NCBI GenBank assembly: GCA_049414625.1
Contig: JBMSAU010000164.1
Location: forward strand, 1-20,464
Direction of reading: 5' to 3'
Length of the DNA: 20,464 nucleotides
Source of the DNA: WYEG01 sp049414625
GTDB lineage: Bacteria > Desulfobacterota > Thermodesulfobacteria > Thermodesulfobacteriales > Thermodesulfobacteriaceae
The notes beneath the pieces were generated by a model. The model had not been told where the DNA came from, made no database searches, and saw only the letters and a program-made list of their open reading frames with translations. Both the position numbers and the translations under genes were made by a program. Positions within the stretch are counted from its first letter, which is position 1. The number at the start of each line of letters is the position of its first letter. Below are positions 14,540-20,464 of the stretch, piece after piece.

Positions 14540-16154
14540 CCATTTGCTCCCTATACTCTCAGGAACTTTACTTGCCTTAAGCCTCCCCAAGTGGAACCTC
14601 TCTTTCCTTGCCTTTCTTGCCCTTATTCCTTTTCTCTTCTACCTAAAAAGTATAACTGAGAACAGCTTTTCCTTCAGAAAAGTTGCGTTTTCCTCCCTAA
14701 TCTTTGGACTTTCCTATTTTATGATAATTTTTTACTGGATAGTTTACACTTTGCATAAATTTTCCCCCCTTCCTCTTTTTGCTTCGATCTTTCTTTTAAT
14801 TTTACTTTGTTTTTATTTAAGCCTTTACTTTCTTCTTCTTTTTTTGTTATCTGTTAGATTTAAGCTTTTTAGTGAAGCTAATTTTTTAAAAGGAATAGTT
14901 TTTGCCCTTCTTTGGGTTGGTTCTGAGTATGCAAGGAGCAAACTTCTGACCGGACTTCCCTGGGGACTTCTTGGAGAAGCCCTTGCCGACTTTCCTTTAA
15001 TTCTTCAGACAGCTGATCTTTTGGGGGTTTACGGGCTGTCTTTTTTGGCAGCTCTCTCAAACTATACTCTTTTTCTCCTCTTAGAACCATTTTTTGAAAA
15101 ATTTTGGGGACTAAAAACTAAAAGCCCGAGCCTTAAAAGGGCTATACCTCTGCTTATCCTTATCTTAGGCTTTTTTGCCTACGGGTTGTTTGCCGAGGAA
15201 TACTGGCAAGGGAGAGTTCGTGAAGAAAAAGGAACCCTTCGAGTTACGATTCTTCAAGGCAACATTCCTCAAGAACTAAAGGAGAGAAAAGAGGTAGAGT
15301 TATCTCTTGAAGTCTACAAAAAACTTTTTTTGAAGTCTTTACCCTTCAAACCAGATATTGTTTTTACTCCTGAAACCGCTTTTCCTTTCTATTTTCCTTA
15401 TGAAAAGGAATGGTCGGTAAAGCTTGTTTCTTTTTTGATAAGAGTTTACGAAGATAACAAAAGCTCTTTTCCTCAGTTTGTTTTTGGAGCCTTCAGAGCA
15501 AGCTTTGCTGACGGCTCACCAAGGGCTCACAACACCCTTTTTGTGTGGGATGGAGAAAACATCTTCGACATTTATGACAAGGAGAAGCTTGTCCCTTTTG
15601 GGGAATACATTCCCTTGGGAGAGTATTTTCCATTTTTAAGGAAGATTTCTGTTGTGTCTGATGTTTTAAAGCCTGGGGTAGGGAAAAACTTAAGGATTAA
15701 GCTTAAAGAAAGAGTGATTGAAATTACACCGCTAATATGTTTTGAAAGCGCCTTTAGTGAGCTTGCTCGAAAACGCGTTCTGCAGGGTGGAGAGTTCATC
15801 TTTGTTGCTACAAACGATGCCTGGTTTGGTAAAACTTCAGCTCCATATCAACATTTTCAGATGCTAAAACTACGAGCTGTTGAAAACAGACGCTTTGTCG
15901 TTCAAGCGGCAAACACAGGAATCTCAGGTATTGTATCTCCTTTAGGAAAGGTCTTAGTCTCCTCAGGTCTTGAAACGCAAGAAGTTATACACGCTGAAGT
16001 TAAAACTTTGCATTTTAAAACCTTTTATCAAAGGTATGGCTATCTTTTTCCGATAGCTTGCGGCTTAGTCTACTTTGGAAGCTTCCTACTCTTTCTCTTT
16101 GAGCAATCTTTCCCAAGAATAAGGATTTTCTTTAGCAAAAAGAAACTGAACTAA
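14514..16154 (+). CDS. lnt: Apolipoprotein N-acyltransferase
   Basis: Lnt transfers the third acyl chain to the N-terminal cysteine of lipoproteins in the inner membrane. About six hydrophobic segments (15-230) precede a periplasmic nitrilase-fold domain and a last membrane helix. Counting from TTG 14514, the triad is Glu287 (FTPETAFPF), Lys356 (IYDKEKLVPFGEYIP) and Cys409 (PLICFES), all conserved. Starts at ATG 14490, ATG 14496 or TTG 14514 are possible; only TTG 14514 has a ribosome site (AAGGA at 14503-14507, 6-bp spacing), so I chose it. Any choice overlaps the ybeX-like gene and implies translational coupling. The 3' end overlaps ubiX on the opposite strand by 69 bp. Confidence 0.9.
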   Translation: MSKLSLKLNHLLPILSGTLLALSLPKWNLSFLAFLALIPFLFYLKSITENSFSFRKVAFSSLIFGLSYFMIIFYWIVYTLHKFSPLPLFASIFLLILLCFYLSLYFLLLFLLSVRFKLFSEANFLKGIVFALLWVGSEYARSKLLTGLPWGLLGEALADFPLILQTADLLGVYGLSFLAALSNYTLFLLLEPFFEKFWGLKTKSPSLKRAIPLLILILGFFAYGLFAEEYWQGRVREEKGTLRVTILQGNIPQELKERKEVELSLEVYKKLFLKSLPFKPDIVFTPETAFPFYFPYEKEWSVKLVSFLIRVYEDNKSSFPQFVFGAFRASFADGSPRAHNTLFVWDGENIFDIYDKEKLVPFGEYIPLGEYFPFLRKISVVSDVLKPGVGKNLRIKLKERVIEITPLICFESAFSELARKRVLQGGEFIFVATNDAWFGKTSAPYQHFQMLKLRAVENRRFVVQAANTGISGIVSPLGKVLVSSGLETQEVIHAEVKTLHFKTFYQRYGYLFPIACGLVYFGSFLLFLFEQSFPRIRIFFSKKKLN

Positions 16155-16664
16155 GCGTTCAACAAACTGCTCAATTAACTCGTCAAGAGTTTTGGGTTTT
16201 GCGTAGAAAGAAGGCATGGCTGGATAGATTATTCCGCCAGCCCTTGCTACCTTTAGCATGTTTTCAAGATGAATAAGATTTAGAGGGGTTTCTCGAACAA
16301 CAAGGATTAAAGGCTTTTTTTCTTTGAGCATGACATCTGCTGCACGATGGATAAGGTTTAAGGAGCTTCCGTTTGCAATGGCTGAAAGCGTCCCCATACT
16401 GCAGGGAATGATAACCATCCCGAGATAAGGGCTTGAACCGCTTGCCGGCGGAGAAAAAAAATCCGAGGGTTCATAAGTCTTTCTTGAAAGCTTTGAAACT
16501 TCCTCAACGCTAACGCTAGTCTCATATTCAAACACCCTTTTACCAACCTCAGAAAAAATTACCTCTACAGGTTGGTCCACTTCTACCAATTTTTGTAAAA
16601 ACCTAAGGGCATAGATGCTTCCGCTTGCTCCTGTAATGCCAACTAAAAGGGCTTTTTTTGCCAT
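16086..16664 (-). CDS. ubiX: Flavin prenyltransferase UbiX
   Basis: UbiX joins a dimethylallyl group to reduced FMN, making the prenyl-FMN cofactor of UbiD-type decarboxylases used in quinone synthesis and aromatic acid metabolism. The 192-residue length is normal. Family blocks are GITGASGSIYALRFL (9-23), PASGSSPYLGMVIIPCSMGT, SLNLIHRAADVMLKEKKPL, VRETPLNLIHLENM and IYPAMPSFYAKPKT. The start lies inside the end of the aldolase/RNase H gene (22-bp overlap), so it is coupled to it. No ubiD gene is in the window. Its 3' end overlaps lnt tail-to-tail; the overlapping codons encode only the poorly conserved tails of both proteins. Confidence 0.93.
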   Translation of the reverse strand: MAKKALLVGITGASGSIYALRFLQKLVEVDQPVEVIFSEVGKRVFEYETSVSVEEVSKLSRKTYEPSDFFSPPASGSSPYLGMVIIPCSMGTLSAIANGSSLNLIHRAADVMLKEKKPLILVVRETPLNLIHLENMLKVARAGGIIYPAMPSFYAKPKTLDELIEQFVERLVQFLFAKENPYSWERLLKEKE

Positions 16665-17770
16665 TTCTTTGCCTGCTCCTTTGCCAGTCTGTCAGCCTTT
16701 TCATTCAACAAAACTCCAGAGTGAGCCTTTACCTTTTCAAAGGTGACCTTATGAATGGACATCAGCCTATCTATCTCTTCCCAAAGGTCTCGATTTTTCA
16801 CAGGATTTCCTTCCGAGGTTTTAAAACCCTGAGCCTTCCACTTGGGTAGCCACTCTACTGCACCCCTCAAGAGATATTCCGAATCGGTGTAAACTTTAAT
16901 CCTTTTTGGTTTCTTAAAGTAAGATAGGGCGCATATTAAGGCTTTTAGTTCCATGCGGTTGTTAGTAGTCTCTGGCTCGCTTCCTACCAACACTGTCTCT
17001 TCATCCCCCTCTTTGATGATGACAGCAAAGCCGCCAGGTCCAGGATTTCCAAGACAGGCTCCATCAATATAAGCTTCAGCGTAATCTAATCCTTCTTCCA
17101 TTTCTTTCAAAGCTTCTAAGGCAATTTCAAACCCGTAGGATGTGCCGATAAGGTCTGCCCCAGCTGAGAGAAAATCTAAGACTTGGTCTAAGGTTCTTAT
17201 TCCTCCCGAAGCTTTAATCTTAATCCGACCTCTTGCGTATTCTTTTATCTTCTTTACTTCTTCCAAACTTGTCCCTTTCCCTGAGAAGCCGGTTGAGGTT
17301 TTTACATAATCAAAACCAGCCTCAGCGAGAAGCTTTACCGCTAACTCAATTTCCTCATCGGTCAAAACCGGACTTTCAATGATGCCTTTTAGGATACATT
17401 CTTCGGCAATCCTTCTAAAGAGAGAAAGCTCCCTTTTCAAGGGCTTGATTTCTTGTGATTTTAGCCAAATAATGTTTAACGGTATATCCACTTCTTCTAC
17501 ACCGAGGCTTAACATCTCTTCAAGGGCAGCGATTTTAGTCAATGTGGTAGAGTAAGCAAAGGGGAAATCAAGAACACCTACAATCCTTTTATCGAGTCTT
17601 TCTTCAATTGCTTTCTTTATCAAACAAGGCGGGACACAGACGGCTCTAAAAGGGAAAGACCTTGCTCTTTCTAAAAATTCAAGAAACTCTCTGACATTGC
17701 CGTAGGGTTTAAGGTAAGCGTAGTCAATACGGCTTAGGATTTGGTCTAAACTTAGATTATGCTCGCGCAA
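16643..17770 (-). CDS. deoC/rnhA: Fusion protein: deoxyribose-phosphate aldolase (DeoC) - ribonuclease HI
   Basis: One uninterrupted 375-residue frame joins two enzymes. Residues 1-228 form a DeoC-type TIM barrel with the Schiff-base Lys157 in YVKTSTGFSGKG, the partner Lys186 in IKASGGIRT, and Asp95 in EEVDIPLNI. It would cleave 2-deoxyribose-5-phosphate to glyceraldehyde-3-phosphate and acetaldehyde. Residues 231-375 form an RNase HI with Asp236 (YIDGACLGNPGPGG), Glu274 (NNRMELKAL), Asp296 (VYTDSEYLLRG), His350 (KAHSG) and Asp360 (NEKADRLA), so the whole catalytic set is present. It would cut RNA in RNA-DNA hybrids. There is essentially no linker. The start is TTG 17770, with a weak ribosome site, 9 bp after the upstream gene. 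No stop or ribosome site is evident at the junction. Confidence 0.92.
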   Translation of the reverse strand: MREHNLSLDQILSRIDYAYLKPYGNVREFLEFLERARSFPFRAVCVPPCLIKKAIEERLDKRIVGVLDFPFAYSTTLTKIAALEEMLSLGVEEVDIPLNIIWLKSQEIKPLKRELSLFRRIAEECILKGIIESPVLTDEEIELAVKLLAEAGFDYVKTSTGFSGKGTSLEEVKKIKEYARGRIKIKASGGIRTLDQVLDFLSAGADLIGTSYGFEIALEALKEMEEGLDYAEAYIDGACLGNPGPGGFAVIIKEGDEETVLVGSEPETTNNRMELKALICALSYFKKPKRIKVYTDSEYLLRGAVEWLPKWKAQGFKTSEGNPVKNRDLWEEIDRLMSIHKVTFEKVKAHSGVLLNEKADRLAKEQAKKWQKKPF

Positions 17771-17779
17771 TTTCTTTCT

Positions 17780-17995
17780 CTATTTTTGAACCTTTTGCTT
17801 TCTGCCGATTAAAAGATAAAGAATGGTTCCGAGGGCTGGTAGAAACAACACGAGCAAAATCCAGATAATTTTGTTGTAGCCAGTAAACTCACTTTTTAAT
17901 ATATCAACTAAAGCCCAGATAAAAAGGACAAAAAAACCAAGAAAACATAAAAGCATAATCAAGGAGATAATCATCGAAATTGTGTCATACATCAT
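17780..17995 (-). CDS. Small membrane protein with PLDc_N-type domain
   Basis: This 71-residue protein has two hydrophobic helices. The first is ISLIMLLCFLGFFVLFIWAL; the second, after DILKSEFTGYNKIIW, is ILLVLFLPALGTILYLLIG, followed by the basic tail RKQKVQK. The pattern W-A-L-V-D-I, K-x-x-W-I, and P-x-x-G-x-x-x-Y-x-x-x-G is that of the PLDc_N family (the N-terminal membrane domain of phospholipase D-like nucleases), here standing alone. Its function is unknown. GGAGG lies 8 bp before the ATG at 17995, which fixes this start over an upstream ATG at 18034. It is the first gene of the operon that continues into the deoC fusion and ubiX. Confidence 0.78.
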   Translation of the reverse strand: MMYDTISMIISLIMLLCFLGFFVLFIWALVDILKSEFTGYNKIIWILLVLFLPALGTILYLLIGRKQKVQK

Positions 17996-18034
17996 CTTAT
18001 ATACCTCCGAATATTTTTTTTCTAATTTTATCAA

Positions 18035-18264
18035 TACTCTACCAAGTTAGCAAGGAAGTTCAATGTTGTGACAAAACTATTTCCAAAAGCTCAGCATTTG
18101 CTTAATAGGTTTTATTGCTAGGCAAGGCGCAGAAGGAAATATCACCCCGAGCCGTAAGACGAGAGACCCCTTGAGACCCTTGGGAGATATGATAGAAGTA
18201 TTTACAAAATTAAAAAAACTGTTAATCTATAAAAATAAAAATCATTGCTTTATAGGAGGTGGCT
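18035..18264. other. Intergenic region between divergent genes, with a dispersed repeat
   Basis: No gene is evident. The region must hold divergent promoters for the small membrane protein operon (minus strand) and the desulforedoxin-like gene (plus strand). A TATAAA at 18228-18233 lies 31 bp before the latter's start, without a good -35 box. The segment 18147-18174 (CCCGAGCCGTAAGACGAGAG and on to CCCCTTGAGA) is one member of the palindromic repeat family found also at 1178, 1270, 20211 and 20279. Confidence 0.45.
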
Positions 18265-18582
18265 ATGAAAATTAAAATTGACGGAGCCATTGTCCATTTT
18301 ATTCCTGAAACTCAAGAAGAGATTAAAGACCTTGACCAACTTTGGAAGGTTATCGGAATGTGTGAAACAGAAAACAGAAAGCTTCTACCTCTTGGTCATT
18401 TTGTTCCGGGTGTAAGCGAGTCTGCCCAATTTTATGTTGAGGGGCTTAAGGCTAAATCAAATCTCTACACCGGTACACGTAAGATTCGTTATGTATGCAT
18501 GGTATGTAACAGGATGGAGGAGTATCCAGAAAACTCCCCCAATCCTGTCTGTTGTGGAAAACCTATGTATCGAATGGATTAA
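18265..18582 (+). CDS. Small protein with C-terminal desulforedoxin-like metal site
   Basis: This 105-residue protein has two parts. Residues 1-70 form an alpha/beta segment I do not recognise, with one Cys (33). Residues 74-105 carry CMVC (78-81) and adjacent Cys96-Cys97 in VCCGKPMYRMD, the C-x2-C plus C-C arrangement of desulforedoxin and the N-terminal domain of desulfoferrodoxin, which bind one Fe (or Zn) in a four-Cys site. The spacing between pairs is 14 residues, against 15 in classic desulforedoxin as I recall it. The catalytic superoxide-reductase domain of desulfoferrodoxin is absent. ATG 18265 is chosen because AGGAGG lies 5 bp upstream; a GTG at 18259 overlaps that site. The stop codon overlaps the rubredoxin stop on the other strand, which supports a redox role. 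Confidence 0.75.
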   Translation: MKIKIDGAIVHFIPETQEEIKDLDQLWKVIGMCETENRKLLPLGHFVPGVSESAQFYVEGLKAKSNLYTGTRKIRYVCMVCNRMEEYPENSPNPVCCGKPMYRMD

Positions 18583-18785
18583 GATGAACTTTCCTTCTCA
18601 ACTTCATGCATAGGTCTGAAAGCTTTTTTACTTGCGCCGCAAACAGGGCATCTCCAATCATCAGGTAATTCCTCAAATGGAGTGCCTGGGGGGATCTTAC
18701 CCTTCCTATCCCCCTTACTGGGAACATAGATATAACCGCAGTTTGTAGTGGAACAAATCCAGGCTCCCTCAAAATCCTTAGCCAT
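18579..18785 (-). CDS. Rubredoxin with CX4C first metal-binding loop
   Basis: This 68-residue one-iron electron carrier would pass electrons in the cytoplasm, for example to peroxide- or oxygen-reducing enzymes. The second Cys pair and its surroundings are classic (IPPGTPFEELPDDWRCPVCG, Cys46 and Cys49). The first pair is Cys11 and Cys16 (CSTTNCGYIY), with four residues between them instead of the usual two. Such spacing is known in a minority of rubredoxins from sulfate reducers. AGGAGG 6 bp before the ATG at 18785 sets this start; a TTG two codons upstream is less likely. The tail (HEVEKESSS) extends past the usual end. The gene faces the desulforedoxin-like gene with overlapping stop codons at 18579-18582. 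Confidence 0.93.
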   Translation of the reverse strand: MAKDFEGAWICSTTNCGYIYVPSKGDRKGKIPPGTPFEELPDDWRCPVCGASKKAFRPMHEVEKESSS

Positions 18786-18792
18786 GCCCAAC

Positions 18793-18837
18793 CTCCTTTA
18801 GCTAATTTTTATTTTCTCCTTTAGCTAATTTTTATTT
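18793..18837. repeat. 23-bp tandem duplication carrying the rubredoxin ribosome site
   Basis: A 23-bp unit beginning CTCCTTTAGCTAATTT (plus strand) occurs at 18793-18815 and again at 18816-18837, where the last base is missing or changed. On the rubredoxin strand each unit ends in AAAGGAG, so the leader has two Shine-Dalgarno-like sequences 23 bp apart; only the proximal one is correctly spaced from the ATG. Confidence 0.9.
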
Positions 18838-18931
18838 AAAGAAGATAAATCAAAAAATAATTTTTCCAAGCAAAGATTTCTAAAAAATAAACTTTAAATC
18901 TTCTTAATTTCCTCTTACCAGATTTTTTAAA

Positions 18932-18951
18932 AAGTTATAAGGCGATAACTT
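18932..18951 (+). promoter_or_regulatory. Perfect 7-bp inverted repeat upstream of the EF-G-like remnant
   Basis: AAGTTAT and ATAACTT surround a 6-base loop (AAGGCG), 14 bp before the ATG at 18966. It may be an operator or leader hairpin of the now broken gene. The predicted ribosome site GAAGGG lies just downstream of it. Confidence 0.4.
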
Positions 18952-19548
18952 AAAAGAAGGGTGCCATGAGACCGATTGTTATTGATCTTCTTGGTCAAAC
19001 CAAGCCGGTAAAACACAGCTTGCTCAAAGTCTTTGCAAGCTCTTTGGAGAGCCGATAAAGAACACAAATCTTAAGCCAACTACAGAGCTTAGGGTTTATC
19101 GTTTCAATTATCAAAACATGCCTTTCTATCTTCTTGATACCCCAGGTGATGAAACTTTGTAAGAGAGGTCCTGTGGGCGCTTAAGGTTGCTGACCTTGCT
19201 ATCCTTGTTTACGACTCCACTCAGCCTATAAAATATCATGTAAAACGGCTTTTTGAGTATGCCAAACAAGAAGGAGTTCCCATGATGGTCTTTATAAACA
19301 AGGTAGACCACGAAAAACCTGTCTGTGCTCAAAACATCTGCAACCTGCAGGATGAGCTCGAGATAATCCAAACCCTCGTGGTCTATGGTTTTGAAGGTGG
19401 AAGCTTCGTAGACTTGATCCAAAAAAAAAGCTTTTAAAACAAAAGGCTCAAAAGGTTATCTATCTTGACACTCTTCCCTCAGGCTCTGAACAGAGAATTT
19501 CCACCCTTCGGGAAAACCTCCTAGAGGTTTCAGCAGAAGGAAAGGACG

Positions 19549-19573
19549 AATACATAGAAATAATACATAGAAA
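19549..19573. repeat. 13-bp tandem duplication in the EF-G-like pseudogene
   Basis: AATACATAGAAA occurs at 19549-19560 and again at 19562-19573, a period of 13. Removing one unit restores the reading DEYIEKYLETSELPPDEIL, so the duplication is a frame-breaking lesion. Confidence 0.88.
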
Positions 19574-20210
19574 AATACTTAGAAACAAGCGAGCTCCCCC
19601 AGATGAGATTTTAGACAGGCTAAGAGAGAACATGATAAGCCTAAAAGTACCTCCAGTTTTCGTTGGCTCCTCCCAGACAGGGTTAGACGTTCCTCACTTT
19701 CTTCATTATCTCTATCGGTTGGCGCACCGGGAAAAGATGCCGAACCAGAAAAAGATGCTACCCCTTTGGGCTTCGTTTTTAAAACCTTATATGACCCCTA
19801 CGCAGGAAAGCTTTCCTTTGCCCGGCTTTATAAAGGTGAACTCACTACAGACCAGGGCGTGTTCCTTCCCGAGGGAAAGCAGGAGAAGTATACTCAGATC
19901 TTTACCATAAAAGGAGACAGCTTAGAGCAAACAAAGGTTGGAAAGGCGGGTGATATAATTGTCCTTCCCAAGGTTGAAGGCTTGCAAACAGGGGATACTT
20001 TTTCCACAAAGCCGCTTTCTAAGGTCCTTCCCAAGCCAGAGATGCCAGAGCCTATACTTTATCTTGCCCTTATTCCAGAGTCTAAAGCTGATGAGGATAA
20101 GATCAGCTCAGCCATTGCCAAGCTCAAGGAAGAAGACCCTCTCTTGTCTTCTATCGACATCCCGAGCGAAAAGAGGGGTCTCCTTTTTGGTCGTTACCTT
20201 GCCAAGGAGA

Positions 20211-20236
20211 GAGATTTCTCGCTACGCTCGAAATGA
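20211..20236 (-). repeat. Dispersed palindromic repeat member (TTTCGAGCGTAGCGAGAAAT)
   Basis: On the minus strand this reads GTCATTTCGAGCGTAGCGAG followed by AAATCTC, an imperfect palindrome around CGAGCG-TA-GCGAG. Related forms lie at 1178-1202, 1270-1294, 18147-18174 and 20279-20305. The unit ends the EF-G-like remnant, supplying its last codons. Confidence 0.65.
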
Positions 20237-20362
20237 CAAGGAGGGAGGGCTTTACCTGACAAGGAGGTAAGGGTCCCCCCGAGGCGCAAACCGAGGACGG
20301 CCCTTGCTATGTTCAGGAATTCATGCTAAGTGTCTTTTTGACAGGTTCTCTAAATTGCCCCT
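20237..20362. other. Non-coding stretch between the EF-G-like remnant and IS copy C
   Basis: No gene is evident. It contains another degenerate member of the palindromic repeat (20279-20305, CCGAGGCGCAAACCGAGGAC then GGCCCTT) and ends with AATTGCCCCT (20353-20362), the exact copy of the bases next to IS copy A. Confidence 0.5.
20353..20362. repeat. 10-bp direct repeat abutting IS copy C (AATTGCCCCT)
   Basis: Identical to 216-225 and lying directly before the first base of IS copy C. Together the two look like the halves of one target-site duplication, although they face inwards from two different IS copies. Confidence 0.75.
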
Positions 20363-20464
20363 GAGGCTGTTCAAAAAATATTATAAGACCTTTATCCTCT
20401 CCTTCTCACTCTCAATACTATCACAAAAAACCAAAGCCTCTGTAGAATAATCATATAGAGATTC
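20363..20464 (-). mobile_element. Insertion sequence, copy C (transposase-end terminus only)
   Basis: The segment matches 10931-11033 of copy B with four differences, including G to A at the second base of the terminal repeat (GAGGCTGTTC) and one missing T just outside the transposase stop. The copy runs off the window, so only about a tenth of it is visible. Its orientation is the same as that of copies A and B. Confidence 0.9.
20392..20464 (-). CDS. IS transposase, C-terminal part (runs off the window)
   Basis: The last 23 codons and the TAA stop (20392-20394) of the same transposase are visible, ending in the basic tail seen in copy B with conservative changes. The single-base deletion relative to copy B lies after the stop and does not alter the protein. 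Integrity of the rest cannot be judged. Confidence 0.8.
   Translation of the reverse strand, partial: NLYMIILQRLWFFVIVLRVRRRG

Larger units (their letters stand above)
18966..20236 (+). pseudogene. EF-G-like translational GTPase, decayed and 3'-truncated
   Basis: Joined across frames, this reads as the first half of an elongation factor G-like protein. The start is MRPIVIDLLGQT, then AGKTQLAQSL (P-loop), FYLLDTPGDE (switch II), FINKVD (guanine specificity), and after the G domain a domain II-like stretch TPLGFVFKTLYDPYAGKLSF and the start of domain III (LYLALIPESKADEDKIS). At least five lesions break it: single-base shifts near 19002-19006, 19157 and 19720-19727, a shift in a run of nine A (19421-19429), and a 13-bp tandem duplication (19549-19573). 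After about 20205 similarity ends in a dispersed repeat, so domains IV and V are missing. Full EF-G has about 690 residues. It probably represents a paralogue of fusA rather than the essential gene. Confidence 0.85.

Noticed and set aside
1..20464. Whole window as a composite transposon carrying cargo
   Set aside because: The interior holds housekeeping genes (rpoD, mnmG, folC, hldD, lnt), the IS copies are in direct orientation, and the repeated 10 bp is on the inner rather than the outer sides. Recombination between copies explains this better.
1..20464. Window as a small circular plasmid closed through the IS
   Set aside because: The split 10-bp repeat would fit a circle, but no replication or partition gene is present and the gene content is chromosomal.

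Overview
The window looks like a piece of chromosome from an anaerobic, thermophilic, Gram-negative bacterium. The best guess is a sulfate- or sulfur-metabolising relative of Thermodesulfobacterium or Caldimicrobium. This lineage call is an inference. It rests on AT-rich DNA, Lys/Glu-rich proteins, lipopolysaccharide heptose and lipoprotein maturation genes (hldD, lnt), a rubredoxin beside a desulforedoxin-type iron domain, and the remnant of a lactate permease. No rRNA, tRNA or CRISPR array was seen.

Layout: both window ends lie inside copies of one insertion sequence (IS), and a complete third copy sits at 10931-11921. All three point the same way. From the left, two cysteine-rich type IV pilin paralogues (279-1175) follow directly on the first IS end. 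A consensus sigma-70 promoter (1373-1401) then starts a packed plus-strand operon: zinc-ribbon protein, universal stress protein broken by an in-frame amber codon, CaCA cation exchanger, folC and a short UvrD-type helicase (1436-6554). Converging on it are rpoD (6705-8030) and, further right, mnmG followed by a SagB-type nitroreductase (8279-10883). The intact IS lies 47 bp upstream of mnmG.

Right of the IS are a collapsed lactate permease gene, then hldD, a ybeX/corC-like CBS protein and lnt, all serving envelope biogenesis. lnt runs tail-to-tail into ubiX with a 69-bp coding overlap. ubiX is cotranscribed with an unusual deoxyribose-phosphate aldolase/RNase HI fusion gene and a small membrane protein. 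A desulforedoxin-like protein and a CX4C rubredoxin face each other with overlapping stop codons. The right end holds an EF-G-like GTPase gene with at least five lesions, then palindromic dispersed repeats and the third IS copy.

Main points of interest: the DeoC-RNase HI fusion; a perfect 10-bp repeat abutting the inner edges of the two terminal IS copies while the middle copy has none, which fits an IS-mediated permuted rearrangement; the redox pair; three decayed genes; a dispersed repeat family; and three short tandem duplications of 13, 18 and 23 bp. I found no clear evidence for a new defence or mobile system beyond the IS.
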